The notes under the pieces: generated by a model
What the model saw: the letters and a program-made list of their open reading frames with translations, nothing else
Database searches by the model: none
Told to the model about the DNA's origin: nothing
Translations under genes and position numbers: made by a program
Assembly (NCBI RefSeq): GCF_026151205.1
Contig: NC_087073.1
Span: forward strand, 12,061,578-12,121,577
Length of the DNA: 60,000 nucleotides
Reading direction: 5' to 3'
Source of the DNA: Bolinopsis microptera
Lineage: Eukaryota; Ctenophora; Tentaculata; Lobata; Bolinopsidae
Shown here: positions 1 through 12,874 of the stretch, in pieces
Position numbering within the stretch: position 1 is the first letter of the stretch
How the letters are laid out: every line of letters begins with the position of its first letter

Positions 1-1363
1 TTCCCCCTCTCCATATTGTAGTAAACCCTTTCTTATGTAGCTATTAATTCATCCTTTGTCGTAGGACTGGTGTCCGGCTTTGTACTCCGCGTCATATCTC
101 TGTGTTATTGTACAAGGCGTTATAATTCATAATTAATATCCGCTCTGACGACATTGTCTCCGGTCTGGATCGGTGTTTGGGTACAAACCACTCTACAGCA
201 GTTTGATCATCTTTTGTTAGCAGTAAGTTGAGATCACTAGGGGGAAACCGTGGGAATTGTTCCTCATCATACTTATATACATGTATCAAATTTAGCAAGG
301 TGTAGTTGCTACCGATAAAGTGCATATTCCCGTGTTGCTGGCTCCAGTGTTGATTAGAGTGAGTGTGCGTGGGTTGTAGACTATTCGGCCGCTGTTTTGT
401 GTTCAGTTTCTCTTTATCACAGCTCCGGAGCTCCTCTCTTTTCTCCTCCTTGATCAGTGTTTCTTTGTGTTAACGAGTTGACATGCCGTGCTCAGCCTAA
501 TTCTTGCCGGTCGTTTTACGCACGTCATTTTCGGTTTTAGTCAAGAGAAAATTACGTGTTGAGTAGTTGTAGACCTGAGTTTCATTAATTACTGCTAGTA
601 AATTCAAACCGTTTGTAGGGTATTTTCTTGGATGTTGTTGGAGATGGATTCGATGTTTGATTTGGTCAGGATGGATTACATAAATCAGAGAGGTTCAAAA
701 GCAATTAAGGTTAATATTTAGTGTTTTTAAAATAAAAATGTCTGCGTCATTGTCACCAAACAATCTTGCTAACTGTTTTTAACTACAAAAAATTAGCAAT
801 GATCATTTCTCCTCCTTGCTTGTAGTTGGAGGCAATCAAAAGTTTACTCAGATGAGTCTGTAAATAAAATCTTATCTTGTCATGAATAATGACTAAGAGC
901 TGCTGCATAGCTGAATTGTGGTTAGTAGAAATGACCACCGTATTCAAAACTATCTCTTTTTGACTGTTATGTTTGTTTTGCTAAAGACTAGATTACGCTA
1001 TAAAGCTGTGCATTGTGCTGTGCTTTGACTTTTGCATGTGCCACATTTCTTATTCTGCGCTGTTAGCTTTGGCGAAACGGTAAATCCTTAAATTGTGAAC
1101 GTGTCGTAATCCGTTGTACACATACTGTTATATGGAAAATTATTGCTTGTTAAATAACTTTGAAAGATTATTATGAACATTTATAATGAATTACTTACAA
1201 TTCATCGCTTGTTTGGCTGCTCAAATTATTTTATTATCATAAACTTTTAGAGATAGAAAATTATTTTACAGAATTGAATCCGACTTATTTCTAAGTTATT
1301 CCCAAGTAAGCTAACCGAGTATAACTTCAGATAGGAGGCAGGAGGAAGGCACAATCGGAGGTG
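1..1363. other. Region upstream of the SHC-like gene
   Basis: No reading frame with recognisable homology is visible. A short open stretch at 644-708 (about 22 codons from an ATG) ends at a weak donor (GTTAAT) in the same phase as an acceptor at 1330 (TTCAG), and the frame from 1331 is open into the SHC exon. It could therefore be a small 5' exon. No PTB-domain sequence is seen here. An in-frame stop at 1322 means the exon either starts at 1331 by splicing or begins translation at ATG 1364. Confidence 0.3.
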
Positions 1364-4300
1364 ATGGAGTCATCAGACCGGTCAGAAGACGTACCACCAC
1401 ACTCCCCAGACAGTAACCTATCACCCACTCGAACGGCGCCCCAAACTCTACCAGCCCCGCACTCTGCTCCTCTTAAAACTGCTCCTGTGAAACCACCCCG
1501 TCCTAAGATCCCTATCTACGCTAACATTGATGAGGTGGAGAGACAGACTCACGGCGCAGCAAGTGATAGCGGCTCTTCTGGTGTTAATCCTGGTTAGTTT
1601 TTCTGGTTTCTTTTTCTCAGATCATTTGCGATGGTTTACTACTCACAATCCGATTTCACTCGTGTGACTTTTCTTTTATTTCCTTTACAGATTATCTTTC
1701 CAAAATTAGACCCGGTTGCTCGAAATTTATGACGTCATAAGGAAACTTCTCGAGTTATGTGACCTCACGGTAACGTTCGAGATTGTCTGAATCAGACCGG
1801 TGACCATAAACGTGTTAACAATTATAGTACCCCCGCCGCACGAAATGTTGGTTCCTAAACTTCTAGTTTTTATATCAGAATACTTTTTATCCTGTTAGAA
1901 CTCAGACAGTCAATCGAAATTTAGTCATTTCTTTTTATATTCGTAACCAGGTTCGTGCCTTTCTACCCAATAATATAGCTTGGCCAAATCTATAATTAAT
2001 GTTCCATTGTTCCTGTTCTGTCTTATATAAACAGCCATCTTGTTATCTGATATATAAATATCAGTGTGATATCAGAGTATGATGCCTTTGTCGGTAGTAG
2101 CCGTGAAGTACCTGTCACTGCTTAGGCTATTTTACGGGTTCCAACACCTGTGTTAAAATGGAGGTTGTCGTGCTGTGTATTATATAATATGGTTGAGTCG
2201 CGAGTTTTAGAAGTCGTTTAGTTGTCGCTTTACTTGAAATCACATGTTGTTCGTTTACAGCTTGTTTTTATTCGTGTATGACCAACTTTTATTTGATGCT
2301 TATTTCTTTCTTGTATCAAATTCGTATTTAAGTTAAATAGAATTAGAGGGTAGTCAAATTCTTGTGCTTGTAGTTAACTTTAAGGTCGTTAGTTAACGCT
2401 ATTTTGAAACTTGACAAGTCACTAAAGTTCAGAATTCAGATGTAACTGACAGAAACTTATTGATCTAAAAATCTGCGTTCCTTTCGCTCTAATTCGAGAC
2501 ATAACCTCTGTCGTCAAGTTTAAATAGATCAAATCCTTTTTAAGATAACATTTCGGAAGGTTCGGCTACAAAATACAAAACTTCCGGTTCCCAGCAAAGT
2601 GAGCCGACATGTAAACTCCACCATGGTAATTAACATACTTTAGCTGTCATCAACGTTCAGCCCTTTCTCATCACCCATCAAATCTCAAAATTTTGCTACA
2701 GTCCAAACTATCTCCCGTATCCCACCACATCCCCGTGACTGACTTAGCGTTCAAATTGTAGAGAGTGTCAGGGGTGGCCATCCACACCACCTGACACATT
2801 TGGTATTTGGACAATTATCATGTATGGCTTGATCTATAAAACTTACCAGATACAACAGCTGCTTACCGGTGAGCTAACAGCAGGAAGGGAGCACTGGGGT
2901 TTAAAGTTAAACTTTTAACTGAAGACTAAACCTACCTGCCAGCAGGGTGATAGTCCCTGGGTACTTATCTTGCACGGAAATGAGAATTATTCCTCCGGAA
3001 AATCCCCTAACGTTACCCCTCAAATTATCATTTCTCATCTGTTCTCGTGCCAAGACGCTATCTGTAAAGCACCCGAATTTCACTGTTGCCACTTCTGTGC
3101 CTTATCGTCCACCCTAATACCATGTCAACACTAACTTTACATCGACTTTGGGCAGTGAAATTACTATGTCAGGAAACTACACCCGCCTCTATTTCGTTAT
3201 TCTCTCCGTTATTTCGTACTATTTTGTGTCCTGACCCCTTTCTGTTGTCACGTACTTTAATAAACTTTGTGATAATCGCTTGTTTTGCAAATCAACGCTG
3301 ATGATCATTGTTGACAGACACAAATTCCGTTACAATGTACACCGTGCATTGTGCACTGTGTGAGCTCACATTTGGACCCTTTTTTATTTACTTAGACCAA
3401 CGGACTAATAGACTAATAGACTAATAGACTAATAGACTAATAGACTAATAGACTAATAGACTAATAGACTAATAGACTAATAGACTAATAGACTAATGGA
3501 CTAATAGAGCTCGACCCTTTAAATAGAAGCAGCCTATTACCGCGTTAATGGTTTTGTTTCTTCTTATTCGTCTCGATGATTATTAAACTCTTGTATATTG
3601 TATTCATCACTTTGATTATATAATTCCTTCAATTTCCGATCATAATTCTTATACTCAAACGTTTTTAGAGGAAAGTGTGCGTGCGACGCCTGAGGAACTG
3701 AGAAAGAACTTAGAAGCTCTGGAATGCAGCTTGGATGAAATATCTTCTGAAAAGAATTCTCAACAGAAACCTGTGAACCCATGTAAGCTCAATTTGTATC
3801 TGCCTTAAATTTAAAATGTAGTTTATTAGTGAACGGTCGATTTACTCACTCTAGTTCGACACGCAATGTTTCAAAACCCTGTAGTTCGACAACTTAAGTT
3901 CGCCAGATATCACCCCTGTCGAACTTCAGTACGTGTCGAACTACAGTCCAGGTAGCGTACTCTAGTTCGACAAATAGTTTCTGCTTGTGATCCAACGGCT
4001 ATCGCCGGGTCCTCATCATAGGATCACAGGGTTCAATGGCAGATAAAACAATTTTCTGACATCTAGCAAACAGCTGTTAGAAATTCCAGAATCTTTCAGT
4101 ATAGTTTTAATTCTCCTGTTTGCCACTCGGTTCTGGTTTAGCTAACAGGAAAATAGATTGATTTCCGACTGTTTCCGATTCAGCAGCCAAATCGTTTGTG
4201 ATAATATAAAGTATGGTACGTGTCGAAGTAGAGTGCGTGTCGAATTTGAGTACGTGTACCCGAACGGTCGATGGGTTTTATGAAGTTATGAGGGTCTGTG

Positions 4301-5975
4301 TATATTTTATTGTTCGTGGTTGATTGTTAGAATAATTTTATGTTTGAAATGTGTATAAATGATTTATCGTTTAAATAACAATAAAAAGGCTTTTAATTAC
4401 AACTGCACACACAATCTTTTGTTCCTAGTAAAATACAGAGGTGCCACTTACCGATTAGAGTTTTCAGTAACATAATTACAATTCCAGACAGTAAAATGAG
4501 CTGGTTTCACGGCAAGATATGCCGAGAGGAAGCAGAGCGACGCCTCAAATACCAAGGAGACTATCTGGTCCGTTCCCATGGTAACGGACAGTTTGTTCTG
4601 AGCTGCATGGACAGTGGACATGTTCGACACCTCCTCTTAGTCGACCCTCACGGACAGGTAAAATTCTCACTGAACGGCACTTTTATTAAGTTTTAACGAT
4701 ACTTATTACACACATTAGTCACATTTTAACGGTTTCAATATTACGGCTTCTTCGTCCAGCATCTATCAGTAGTAGTAGTAGTTGTAGACAACATTCTATC
4801 GGAAGTTTCTTTTAAACTGTTTAATTAATCACCATTCATTTTCACGATTGATCAAGTATCTGTCTTGATTTAAGGGTCTGCTCGTGTCAAGGCATTTACA
4901 GTGTTTCTGTCAACAATTTGAGCGGTAGTCAAGCGAATTTCCAGTACTTGTTGTTTTTTAATAGTAGATTAGCTTAATTTTAAATCATATAAATTGGTGC
5001 AAGTACACCAGGTATTCGATAGCCGAACAGCAGCAGGTTTGCGTTTGAGCATGTTTAACCTACATAAACTTGCTCATAATTATAAGTCATTTGACACCGA
5101 TCGCACGCAAACTGCTAAAAGATAAGGACGGGCAAATGTTATCTTTGAATTATCTCCACTAGTTATGGCTTCCAAATAAGGTCCCGACGCAAGCACAATC
5201 TAATTTGAATCAATATGGTTCCATCGGAACTATCGTATATGGAATGCGCAGCGCCGATTTAGAATTTTGTTATGACAGTAGCGCAAATAAGCACATTTCA
5301 CCCGGCCCGCGCGCACGCGTTTGGGCCGGATCGGATAACAGATTAGATTAAATTGATAGATCGATTGGATGATCCAATCATTCTTCGGTTATCAATTACT
5401 ACTAAATCATAAATGCCTAATAGGTCAGGCCACCCTATCTATTCTACGCCATAATGGCTGATGCCACTCTTCGGACGGTGAAGTCCTGCTCCGTAGTCTG
5501 CTTCTCTGACCACGTGTAGAGACGGCGGCGCTCAGGAATTTGTGTACTCTCTGTTACGTGTATCTGATGTACACATTCTATTGCTGCACATGTACAAGTA
5601 CATAATGTGGCGTAAATCGTCATGTCACTGAATGAAATGAGTGATGTGTTGATCGAGGAGCGGTTGAGGACTCCTGATGTGTGAACTGGGAAGAGAACTC
5701 ACACTTCACAGCCAGTGTTGTTACACATCATCGTTCATCCATTAATATGACATGCCTAAGTATTCAGTTATCACCTTCCATCAGGCATCATCCCAGGACT
5801 GTATTGACCCTATGGCCTACTCATGAAATTACAATTTCAGATCCGGACGAGAGATAGGAAGTTTGTTAGTATCACCGACTTGGTGACACACTACGCGACG
5901 AGTGGCGAATGTATCGTTAGTGAGGGATGTGCTCTCCGAATTGTTCGACCTGTTCCTCAGTTGCAACCTTCATGA
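1364..5975 (+). CDS. SHC: SHC-like adaptor: CH1-like linker and SH2 domain
   Basis: Four exons join in frame at consensus splice sites: 1364-1592, 3669-3782, 4488-4657 and 5841-5975 (215 aa, stop TGA). The last two exons encode a full SH2 domain that resembles SHC: it opens with SWFHGK, has the phosphotyrosine-binding YLVRSH (FLVR-type arginine) and a RHLLLVDP strand, and ends soon after a final VRPVP. Exon 1 is rich in proline and serine and carries IYANI, which fits the pYxN consensus bound by the Grb2 SH2 domain, as in the SHC CH1 region. SHC proteins couple phosphorylated receptors to Grb2/Ras at the membrane. The N-terminal PTB domain expected of the family is not visible, so it lies upstream of the window, in unrecognised exons, or is absent. 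The gene is convergent with MORN1, 371 bp away. The SH2 call is firm; the extent of the 5' end is not. Confidence 0.85.
3403..3507. repeat. Microsatellite, 8-bp unit GACTAATA, about 13 copies
   Basis: Near-perfect tandem array in SHC intron 1. The only visible variation is in the last units (GACTAATG). It ends just before a TAGAGCTC sequence. Confidence 0.95.
3848..4251. repeat. MITE-like element with TTCGACA inverted motifs
   Basis: Lies in SHC intron 2. The ends at 3848-3865 and 4234-4251 are inverted repeats of 18 bp with two mismatches, each containing TTCGACACGCA or its complement. The same TTCGACA/TGTCGAA core recurs inside in both orientations at about 3884, 3920, 3937, 3967 and 4221. 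No coding potential. This looks like a small non-autonomous DNA element or foldback sequence; the family is not recognised. Confidence 0.55.
5302..5329. repeat. GC-rich hairpin in SHC intron 3
   Basis: CCGGCCC at 5302-5308 and GGGCCGG at 5323-5329 form a perfect 7-bp stem around a GCGCGCACGCG-containing loop, in otherwise AT-rich intron sequence. The surrounding 5240-5420 may be an old repeat. Confidence 0.4.
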
Positions 5976-6346
5976 CTCTGATGCAATGTTTCCTTGGAAT
6001 GCCCGGAATTTTTGTAAATCGAACTCAAAAGTACAACTTTCGTTTCGAGAGGGGACAATTGGCCCCACTTAATCGCATGAATATTTGACTTGTTTGGTCG
6101 CGTTTTTTGTTTGTTTATTATTTTGACCTCTCTGAGGATTCTGTGTAGCGATTTGTTTCCACTTTTAGAGAGAAAAATGCCAACATAATTTTGTAGATTT
6201 CCATTGCTATTTGTACAAAAACAATTCAACATATTCGTTTCAGTTCTCACTGTGACATCTTCACTGTTCGCTTAAATATCACTGTTCGCTCAAATAATGA
6301 TACACTCAATTTTCAAACAGTTTATTAGATTCTGAGCTTCCCGTTT

Positions 6347-9300
6347 CTATCCAGCTTTTCGGCTTGAAACAGGTGACTTTGGGAGCAGGTACTTGTTAGA
6401 CGACTTCTTGATCTTCAGAATATTCAACTTCATGTAGATAGGCTCGAGATTGCTATCAAAGAATTTCGGGTCTGTAACGTCGCTGATCTTTATTACATAA
6501 GTTCCAGGGGCTGCATATTTAAGTAGATCTTTGTCCCTCTCTGCTCTGGGTCCTTCTTTCTTCCACTTCTCCCTATCCTGGAATGAAGACTGTTGGGCGA
6601 TAGTAAATTCTCCACTTTTTAATTTCTGATAGTTAAATGGACTGATATTTCAGAAACTGCTAATACGTGAACACAATACCGATCCCGTTAAAATTTAGTC
6701 TTCATTTTCTACAAAAATATTTCCGTTGACAAACTATTAATATATTATGGTATTTAACTACTCATAACCTAGTTTCATGATGCATTTTAAACCATAATTT
6801 CGATAAACGACGGGTCCAGTAGCATATCTGTTTCCTAAGAGTGAATTTCTCTTGAGGAAAATTCGCAGACAAAATATCTAATAAATTCCTACGTCTGGAG
6901 TAGCAGAACGCTCTTTTCTGGTGGTCGCAGGACTGTTCTTCCCCTTTTTCTTCGCTTTCGGTTTAGCTTCCTCCACTAAATCACTCTCGTCATCCTCTGA
7001 CTCCAATGTCTGTTCTATCATATCGTGTCCTGGAAAAGCTGGAGAATCCAACAATAAGACGAATTTTCAGCACCTTTCATTCTACTTACTATATTTCTTT
7101 CGTTTAGTAGCTCTTAGAGCCCGATTGGAAGCAAACTGTTACAATTTCCATTTTTCATGCACTTATTAGCAGCATGCACACGGCGGCGATTATAAGAAGC
7201 ACATAAAGCAATAAGCATAAACAATGATAAAGGTAATCATTCCCAGGTAAATTAAAAGCCATAAACCGTCCATTACACTTGTGTGTAAACCGTCGGGGGG
7301 TACCAATGGCATAAATGGCATACGTTTTATGGCATAAATGGAAATTTTTATTGGCCAATTCTCCATTTATGCCATGAATTTAGGTCTTCATATTTGACTT
7401 TGAATTCGTAAATTATTATTAGTACTTGAAGAAGAGACATGTTTTATGCTTTATAACGCTTGGAATGATCGTTAAAGATTCATATGACAAATAAAGAAAA
7501 TAGAAATGTATTATATCAAAAATGGCATAAATGGCATACGTTTTATGGCATAAATGGAAATTTTTATTGGCCAATTCTCCATTATGCCATTTATGCCATT
7601 GGTACCCCCCCCCCCAAACCGTCCATTCAGTGGTTTGGTAATCAGCCAATTGAAGTTTCAGTAAGACAATATTTCTAAGAGAAAAATTAAAGATTTTCAT
7701 TGAAGCAGAGAGTGAATGGAAGAATTCACACAGATATACTTGCCCTTTTGAGGATCATCAGGCCTATTAGCTGGGGGGTTAGGGTTATAAAAAATACATT
7801 TCATGATTGTTAAATCACAAACTCCACTGAAAGACAAAGAAGAAAAACTCGAAACTCACTGTCAGAACCTAACATTAGCGCTTTAAATTGAACATGTAAG
7901 GAATGAAATAGCCCCATACCTGGAATACAGACATTGACCCAGGAAGCATGCCCACAATGTGTGCGATGTATCGGCGAGGTCGGTGCTGGAGTTGGAAGTG
8001 TGATGTAATCGTATCCGGCTCTGCTGGCCCCTCTGTCCTGGAGTTTTCATAATGTAACTTAACTTTAACGTTACTGTGCGTTGATAAACATGTCAATTAT
8101 CAACATTCTCTGATTTTCGTGTCACTAAAGAAAATCATCCGCTAATTTCGCATTCATCCCTTGTATTTTGATTTTTAGTTAATCAGCCCCAGGATTGCTG
8201 GTTGTAAACAGTAAAAGCTAAGACTGTTGCGTGGTGTGTGAATACAGAAGATGCATGACAAACTAAAATTAGATTAAGATTGAATGTAGCTGTTATATTT
8301 ATGTCCTAAGCAACCTTATATAAAATAATTAAGTAGCTGGCAAACTGAAACGTACAATATTTTAAAAACTTTCAAATGTCACACTGTGAACTACACACTT
8401 CAACTTAGTCAATCAATAATTTTAGCGCGCAACGCAACCGTAAATATTATGCTGCGACAGTCCCACAGAAGGATTTGTGAACACGTTATTTGTTCACAAT
8501 TTGACGTAAAACTAATTAATTAAACTTGTTATTACTATGTAAGCGAATTGCTATGTAAGTATTCAAAACATTCATTTTTTATTCACCATAAAGATGTGTA
8601 TAAAATTTGGCACTGCTTGTCTCTGTTGAGTAGCTGTTGACTTACGGTGCATGTCGTCTAACAGTGATAGCTAATCCTCCTGCAGTATCTCAAGGCATAC
8701 AATATACATGCCATGCAAAATAATTCAAATTGTATTAATCATCTTGGTTGAATATTCTGATGCCTCATATCAATAGCATTTACAGGCAGTTTACAGATTG
8801 TTTACATGCTACATTGAAAGAAACAAAGCAAGATCAAAGTCATTAAAAGGCACTACAATCAGATTCACTACAACGAGAACCAATACCTTTTCATCCGACA
8901 CAGTTTCAGGCGATTCATTCTGTATGACAATACTTGTTACATAGAGGAAATCATAAATATACAACATTCTTCGTCACACACAACATTCATATTGTATATT
9001 TTGTGGGTTGACTAAATATTTTACAAATACATGTGTTGGAAATTTTATAAATTAAACCTTTAAATTACCCTTATTCTGTGGCCCAAGAAGACTTACAATT
9101 TTCCAAGCTTTAGTTTATTCAATGAACGTAAATTAGATTAAAATTACAAACCTTTTCTGACATTTCCTCATACTCTCCTAACCGAGGATTTCTGGTGACC
9201 TCAGCAATATTCGTCTCTTTCACTTCCCCAAAGGGTGTTTTAAATGTGGTACCACCTATATCCTCATTCTTAATCTTACAGCTCTTGTCACCTTTCGCTG

Positions 9301-11444
9301 TAATGCATGAACCATTTAAACTTGATCAATGATGAAATGTCAAGCCACTGATAGAAGAATATCGCGAATGATAAGATAAAATACCATTGTTGGAACTGTG
9401 TTCTGTACGTACGGACGGAAAGAAGTCCGACTTGAGCTTCCAACATTCTTCCGGTGTCTCCCTCCATTACGTTTCCGCTAGGATGCAACACTGCCAATTC
9501 TGTGGGAATTTTATATTTTAATTCTGGGGATATTTTAAGACGGATTTAATAATTAATTTAAGTTACACACGATTGCACGATTTTACACGATTGCAAAATG
9601 TTAAAAATTTATCGATTGATGATATTTCTCAGTCTTCCAAGATTGTTTAAAGTCTGAAATGTGAATATTATTAATATCAGTACTGAATAATAATATAAAT
9701 TCAGCTGCACAGAAAGTTGATTTAACATTAAGATGCATTAAATTGATTATTATGAACAGAATCAAAGTGTTAAAAGGTTCACATACGAGTGTCATTAATT
9801 TAACTGACCTATGGAAAAGGATTCGCCTTGAGATATTTCGATTTCTGTCGAACCGACAAAAGCCATTCCAGAAGCGAACTCTTCTGGAGGAATTTCGTTT
9901 TGTATCCACAGACCACTGTATGATATTCCTGAAGTAATCACAACAATTTAAACTATTGCTATCACAACAATTTAAACTATTGCTATCTCAACAATTTAAA
10001 CTATTGCTATCAGTATTTCACGTTATTCTGCTTCTCTTCTCGATAAAACGATCGATAAATTGCATGATGTACTCAGTCAGAATAGACTCGAATACAATTT
10101 CTAGGTTTTTAAAATGGATAGTCATTAAAACCACATACCAGAAATATGAGTGTAAGTTCCCTGCCCCTGTCTCTGACCATGGTAATACTGCCCTTCATAC
10201 TCACTACCGTCAGCGTACTTCATCGTACCGTGGCCATGTGGTTTACTGGCCACCCAGCCGCCCTCATATCGCCTTCCATCTGACCACACCTATTAGGTTT
10301 AACTTTAATATTTTATAATATTTAATAGTATATAATAACTTATCATCAATATAGTGTTGATACATGCTAGCGTTTTATGTTACGATCTGATGCATGTTCA
10401 TTATTTATGCATAAATTTAACACTTAATAACCTTGGTGTTGATTGATATTAAGTTGATGCAGCTGGAGCTATTGGAATTATAGATGATTCTTAAATTTTA
10501 GAAATCACAACAGAGTCCATTAATTTAATTAAGTCTTGGACAAGCAGTGGTACTCCTCATGGATTTTAATCTTTAAATTGTTTACTCTGAATATGTTCAT
10601 TCCCTGTGACCTCTGGAAACAAGTTTCTAGTTCTACCTGCTCGCCGTCACCATGTCGCTTGTGAAGATGAAAGTGTCCAGTATAAATGTCGCCCTCTCCG
10701 CTGTGCAGTGTCCCCTTACCCTCGTACTTGTTGTCACACCACTGGCCGGTATACCGCCTACTATCTGCGTACTTCATCTGCCCACTACCGTTCAGTTCAC
10801 CATTCTCAAACTCTCCTGGAATAATGTGTACAGTTTAGTGTACTCTGACCAAAGTAGACTTAAATCTGAAGTTATAGGTTAGGTACGAAACAGATAACTA
10901 TTGAATGCCGTGACGTGTAGTAAGTAATGATTAATACAATTATATAGTATAGACTTTTTGATAGGGATCTTCGATTCTTCAACTATGAAATTTTATTTGG
11001 ATTTTTCAAATGTACATACCTACGTAAACATTCCCATTTGACCACAAGCGCTCTCCTTTTCCCGTTATCTCTCCATTTACAAAGTCTCCTTGATAATATC
11101 CCCCATCCCTCATTGACAGCTTGCCTTTTCCATGTTTCACTCCTGAGAATATATCAATTTACTTGTAAATATTATTCAATTATAAAACGCCTAACTCTTG
11201 AATTTATACCCTTTGAATAATGAATAGTACAGAGGGACCAAAGTTCACATAAATTCATATTAGTCAATAAAGCAAAGTTTGAAAACAAAAACATTATATA
11301 ACCTTCCAGCCAGTCCCCCTCATAGGCAAAGAAAGTGTTGTTGAATACATATTTTCCTTGGCCATGCCGAACTTGATTTAGAGTTTCTCCGACATAGTGT
11401 CCTGGTCTATCCGCTTGTGCTTTTCTTAGACTCGTCTTTGCCAT
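6347..11444 (-). CDS. MORN1: MORN repeat-containing protein 1 orthologue
   Basis: Eleven exons with GT-AG borders and matching phases run 11444-11303, 11142-11020, 10815-10637, 10289-10139, 9928-9809, 9499-9413, 9297-9152, 8919-8887, 8037-7920, 7029-6893 and 6577-6347. They give 488 aa, close to the roughly 500 aa of vertebrate MORN1. About residues 17-210 hold eight or nine MORN repeats (for example YYQGDFVNGEITGKG and YTGQWCDNKYEGKG). A YSGLWI segment, a TPFG motif and a C-terminal TYVIKISDVTDPKFF block follow, matching the MORN1 order beyond the repeats. MORN repeats commonly bind membranes or scaffold cytoskeletal and ciliary structures; the exact role of MORN1 is not settled. Exon 9 (8037-7920) has no clear counterpart that I recall but is fixed by phase on both sides. 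The start is ATG 11444, after a short 5' leader. Confidence 0.93.
7295..7615. mobile_element. hAT-like MITE in MORN1 intron 9
   Basis: Positions 7295-7320 and 7585-7610 are perfect 26-bp inverted repeats starting GGGGGGTACCAATGGC. The element is flanked by an 8-bp direct repeat AAACCGTC at 7287-7294 and 7616-7623, the target-duplication length typical of hAT elements. Inside, about 70 bp at 7305-7374 are repeated directly at 7521-7590. No ORF. The right end carries 11 C against 6 G on the left, probably slippage in the homopolymer. Confidence 0.75.
9938..10009. repeat. 24-bp tandem repeat, three copies
   Basis: Units at 9938-9961, 9962-9985 and 9986-10009 contain CAACAATTTAAACTATTGCT and differ at one base in the third unit. 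The array ends 8 bp before the splice acceptor of MORN1 exon 5 (AG at 9929-9930 on the minus strand), so it occupies the branch-point side of that intron. Confidence 0.9.
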
Positions 11445-12169
11445 AACCTTAGAAGTTTGTCAGTGTCAACCGGAAATAAATGCACCCTAGTTCAGTCCCG
11501 TTTAAGTCAGCTAACTAGGAATGGGACATCATAGAAAACAACCTTTCGGACTACTGGATGCAAATAGGAACAAGAGTTACACAATTCGTGATTTTCAAAT
11601 TCTCCGCAACAACTCGCGATTTTTCAGGTTTGTGGAGATAAATCGCGAATATCTCATTTCCCCACTACAAATCACGTATCTTCCTTTGAACTCAATATCG
11701 CGTTTTATTTCTCTTTCGCTTTGTTAACCAGCATGCAAAGGATTAATCTTCTCTAAAACTTGACCAGTTGACATAAATTTGACCAGATAATAAATAAAAC
11801 TTGATCAGATGGCTAGAAACTTTTCGCTTTTTTCATTAAAAAGTTAACGAACATTTTTCTGAAATGTCCCCCAAATAACTCATTGGGCTTATCCTCTATA
11901 AAACAGTCTGCTCATTCTGAACAGGATAATGTTTCAGCCTGTGAGCATGTGGCTGAATTCGGAAGGCTACTCTATTCGCTGACAGTGTTAGTTGTTTTGT
12001 GTTTTGATGAAAATCATTAAAACAATTGCAATATGCACACTACACAAATAATTTCAACAATGGTAATTGTATAGCTATAAGGTTAGACACCCTCGAAAAT
12101 GAATAAACCAATACAATAAACTAAATGTAAAAAGAATGGTAGACATTTTTGAAAACCAGGGTTTTTTCA
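11445..12169. other. MORN1 upstream region
   Basis: Sequence 5' of MORN1. No conserved gene is seen on either strand; the short ORFs present look like chance frames. It must hold the MORN1 promoter, but no motif stands out clearly enough to call. Confidence 0.4.
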
Positions 12170-12874
12170 AAACAACAAGTGGTTCAGGCCCTCACCCATC
12201 AAACACTCCACGACCTTTTATGATCTCCAAACCACTTATGGTGGCAAAGTTCTGGCACCTCTGTAACCCCTGATAGAGATGATATAAGTTCTGAGCAGTA
12301 GGGCCTGGAAGACTGGAAAGACTGGAAACTGGGCTGTGTCCAGGCTAAATACATAATACATAAATCCCGAGGAGCTCAATCACAAAACGTCATTGATTCC
12401 TAAACTCTTGGCTCACAAGGGGCTCGGAGACTCATAAATCTTTACTGTGGATTGCACAGTAGTTAAAGAGGTGTAGGCTGTTACCCTCCAAACCTGTTCT
12501 ACTACGACCCAGTCAGACTGGACCACGCTCTGTTAGATAGGATACAGCTCCCTGTGCCAGGGTAACCGGTAGTCAGAGGGAGAGTTAGCCCTCGTCAAAG
12601 CGGAAATTTCTGTTTCACGCTCTAACTCCCTTACGCTTTAGGTCATAAGCTTAAGTCCTGCATAGAGCAGGTGAAGATCGGGTAGAGTAAAGTTGAGTGC
12701 TAGTGATACAGCCTGATAAACGTTATTTTCATGTGGTTAACGTTTACATGTTCGAGTTGGTAAAATTTTCCTGCGGTTTTCCCCAATGTTCCGGTGGCGT
12801 GGCATTGGGATTAGTGACCATTTGCCACAGTGAAGGGGACTTCACTGGGTCACTTAGCCTTTTGAAAAACAAAT

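Noticed and set aside
3403-3507. CRISPR-like array
   Set aside because: The 8-bp units are directly adjacent with no spacers; it is a microsatellite in a eukaryotic intron.
5957-6250. 97-codon minus-strand ORF between SHC and MORN1
   Set aside because: Overlaps the SHC stop region, has no homology I recognise, and lies in the convergent 3' UTR interval.
9601-9909. 102-codon minus-strand ORF
   Set aside because: It overlaps MORN1 exon 5 in the wrong frame and continues into intron sequence.
9956-10318. 120-codon plus-strand ORF
   Set aside because: Antisense to MORN1 exon 4 and made partly of the 24-bp tandem repeat.
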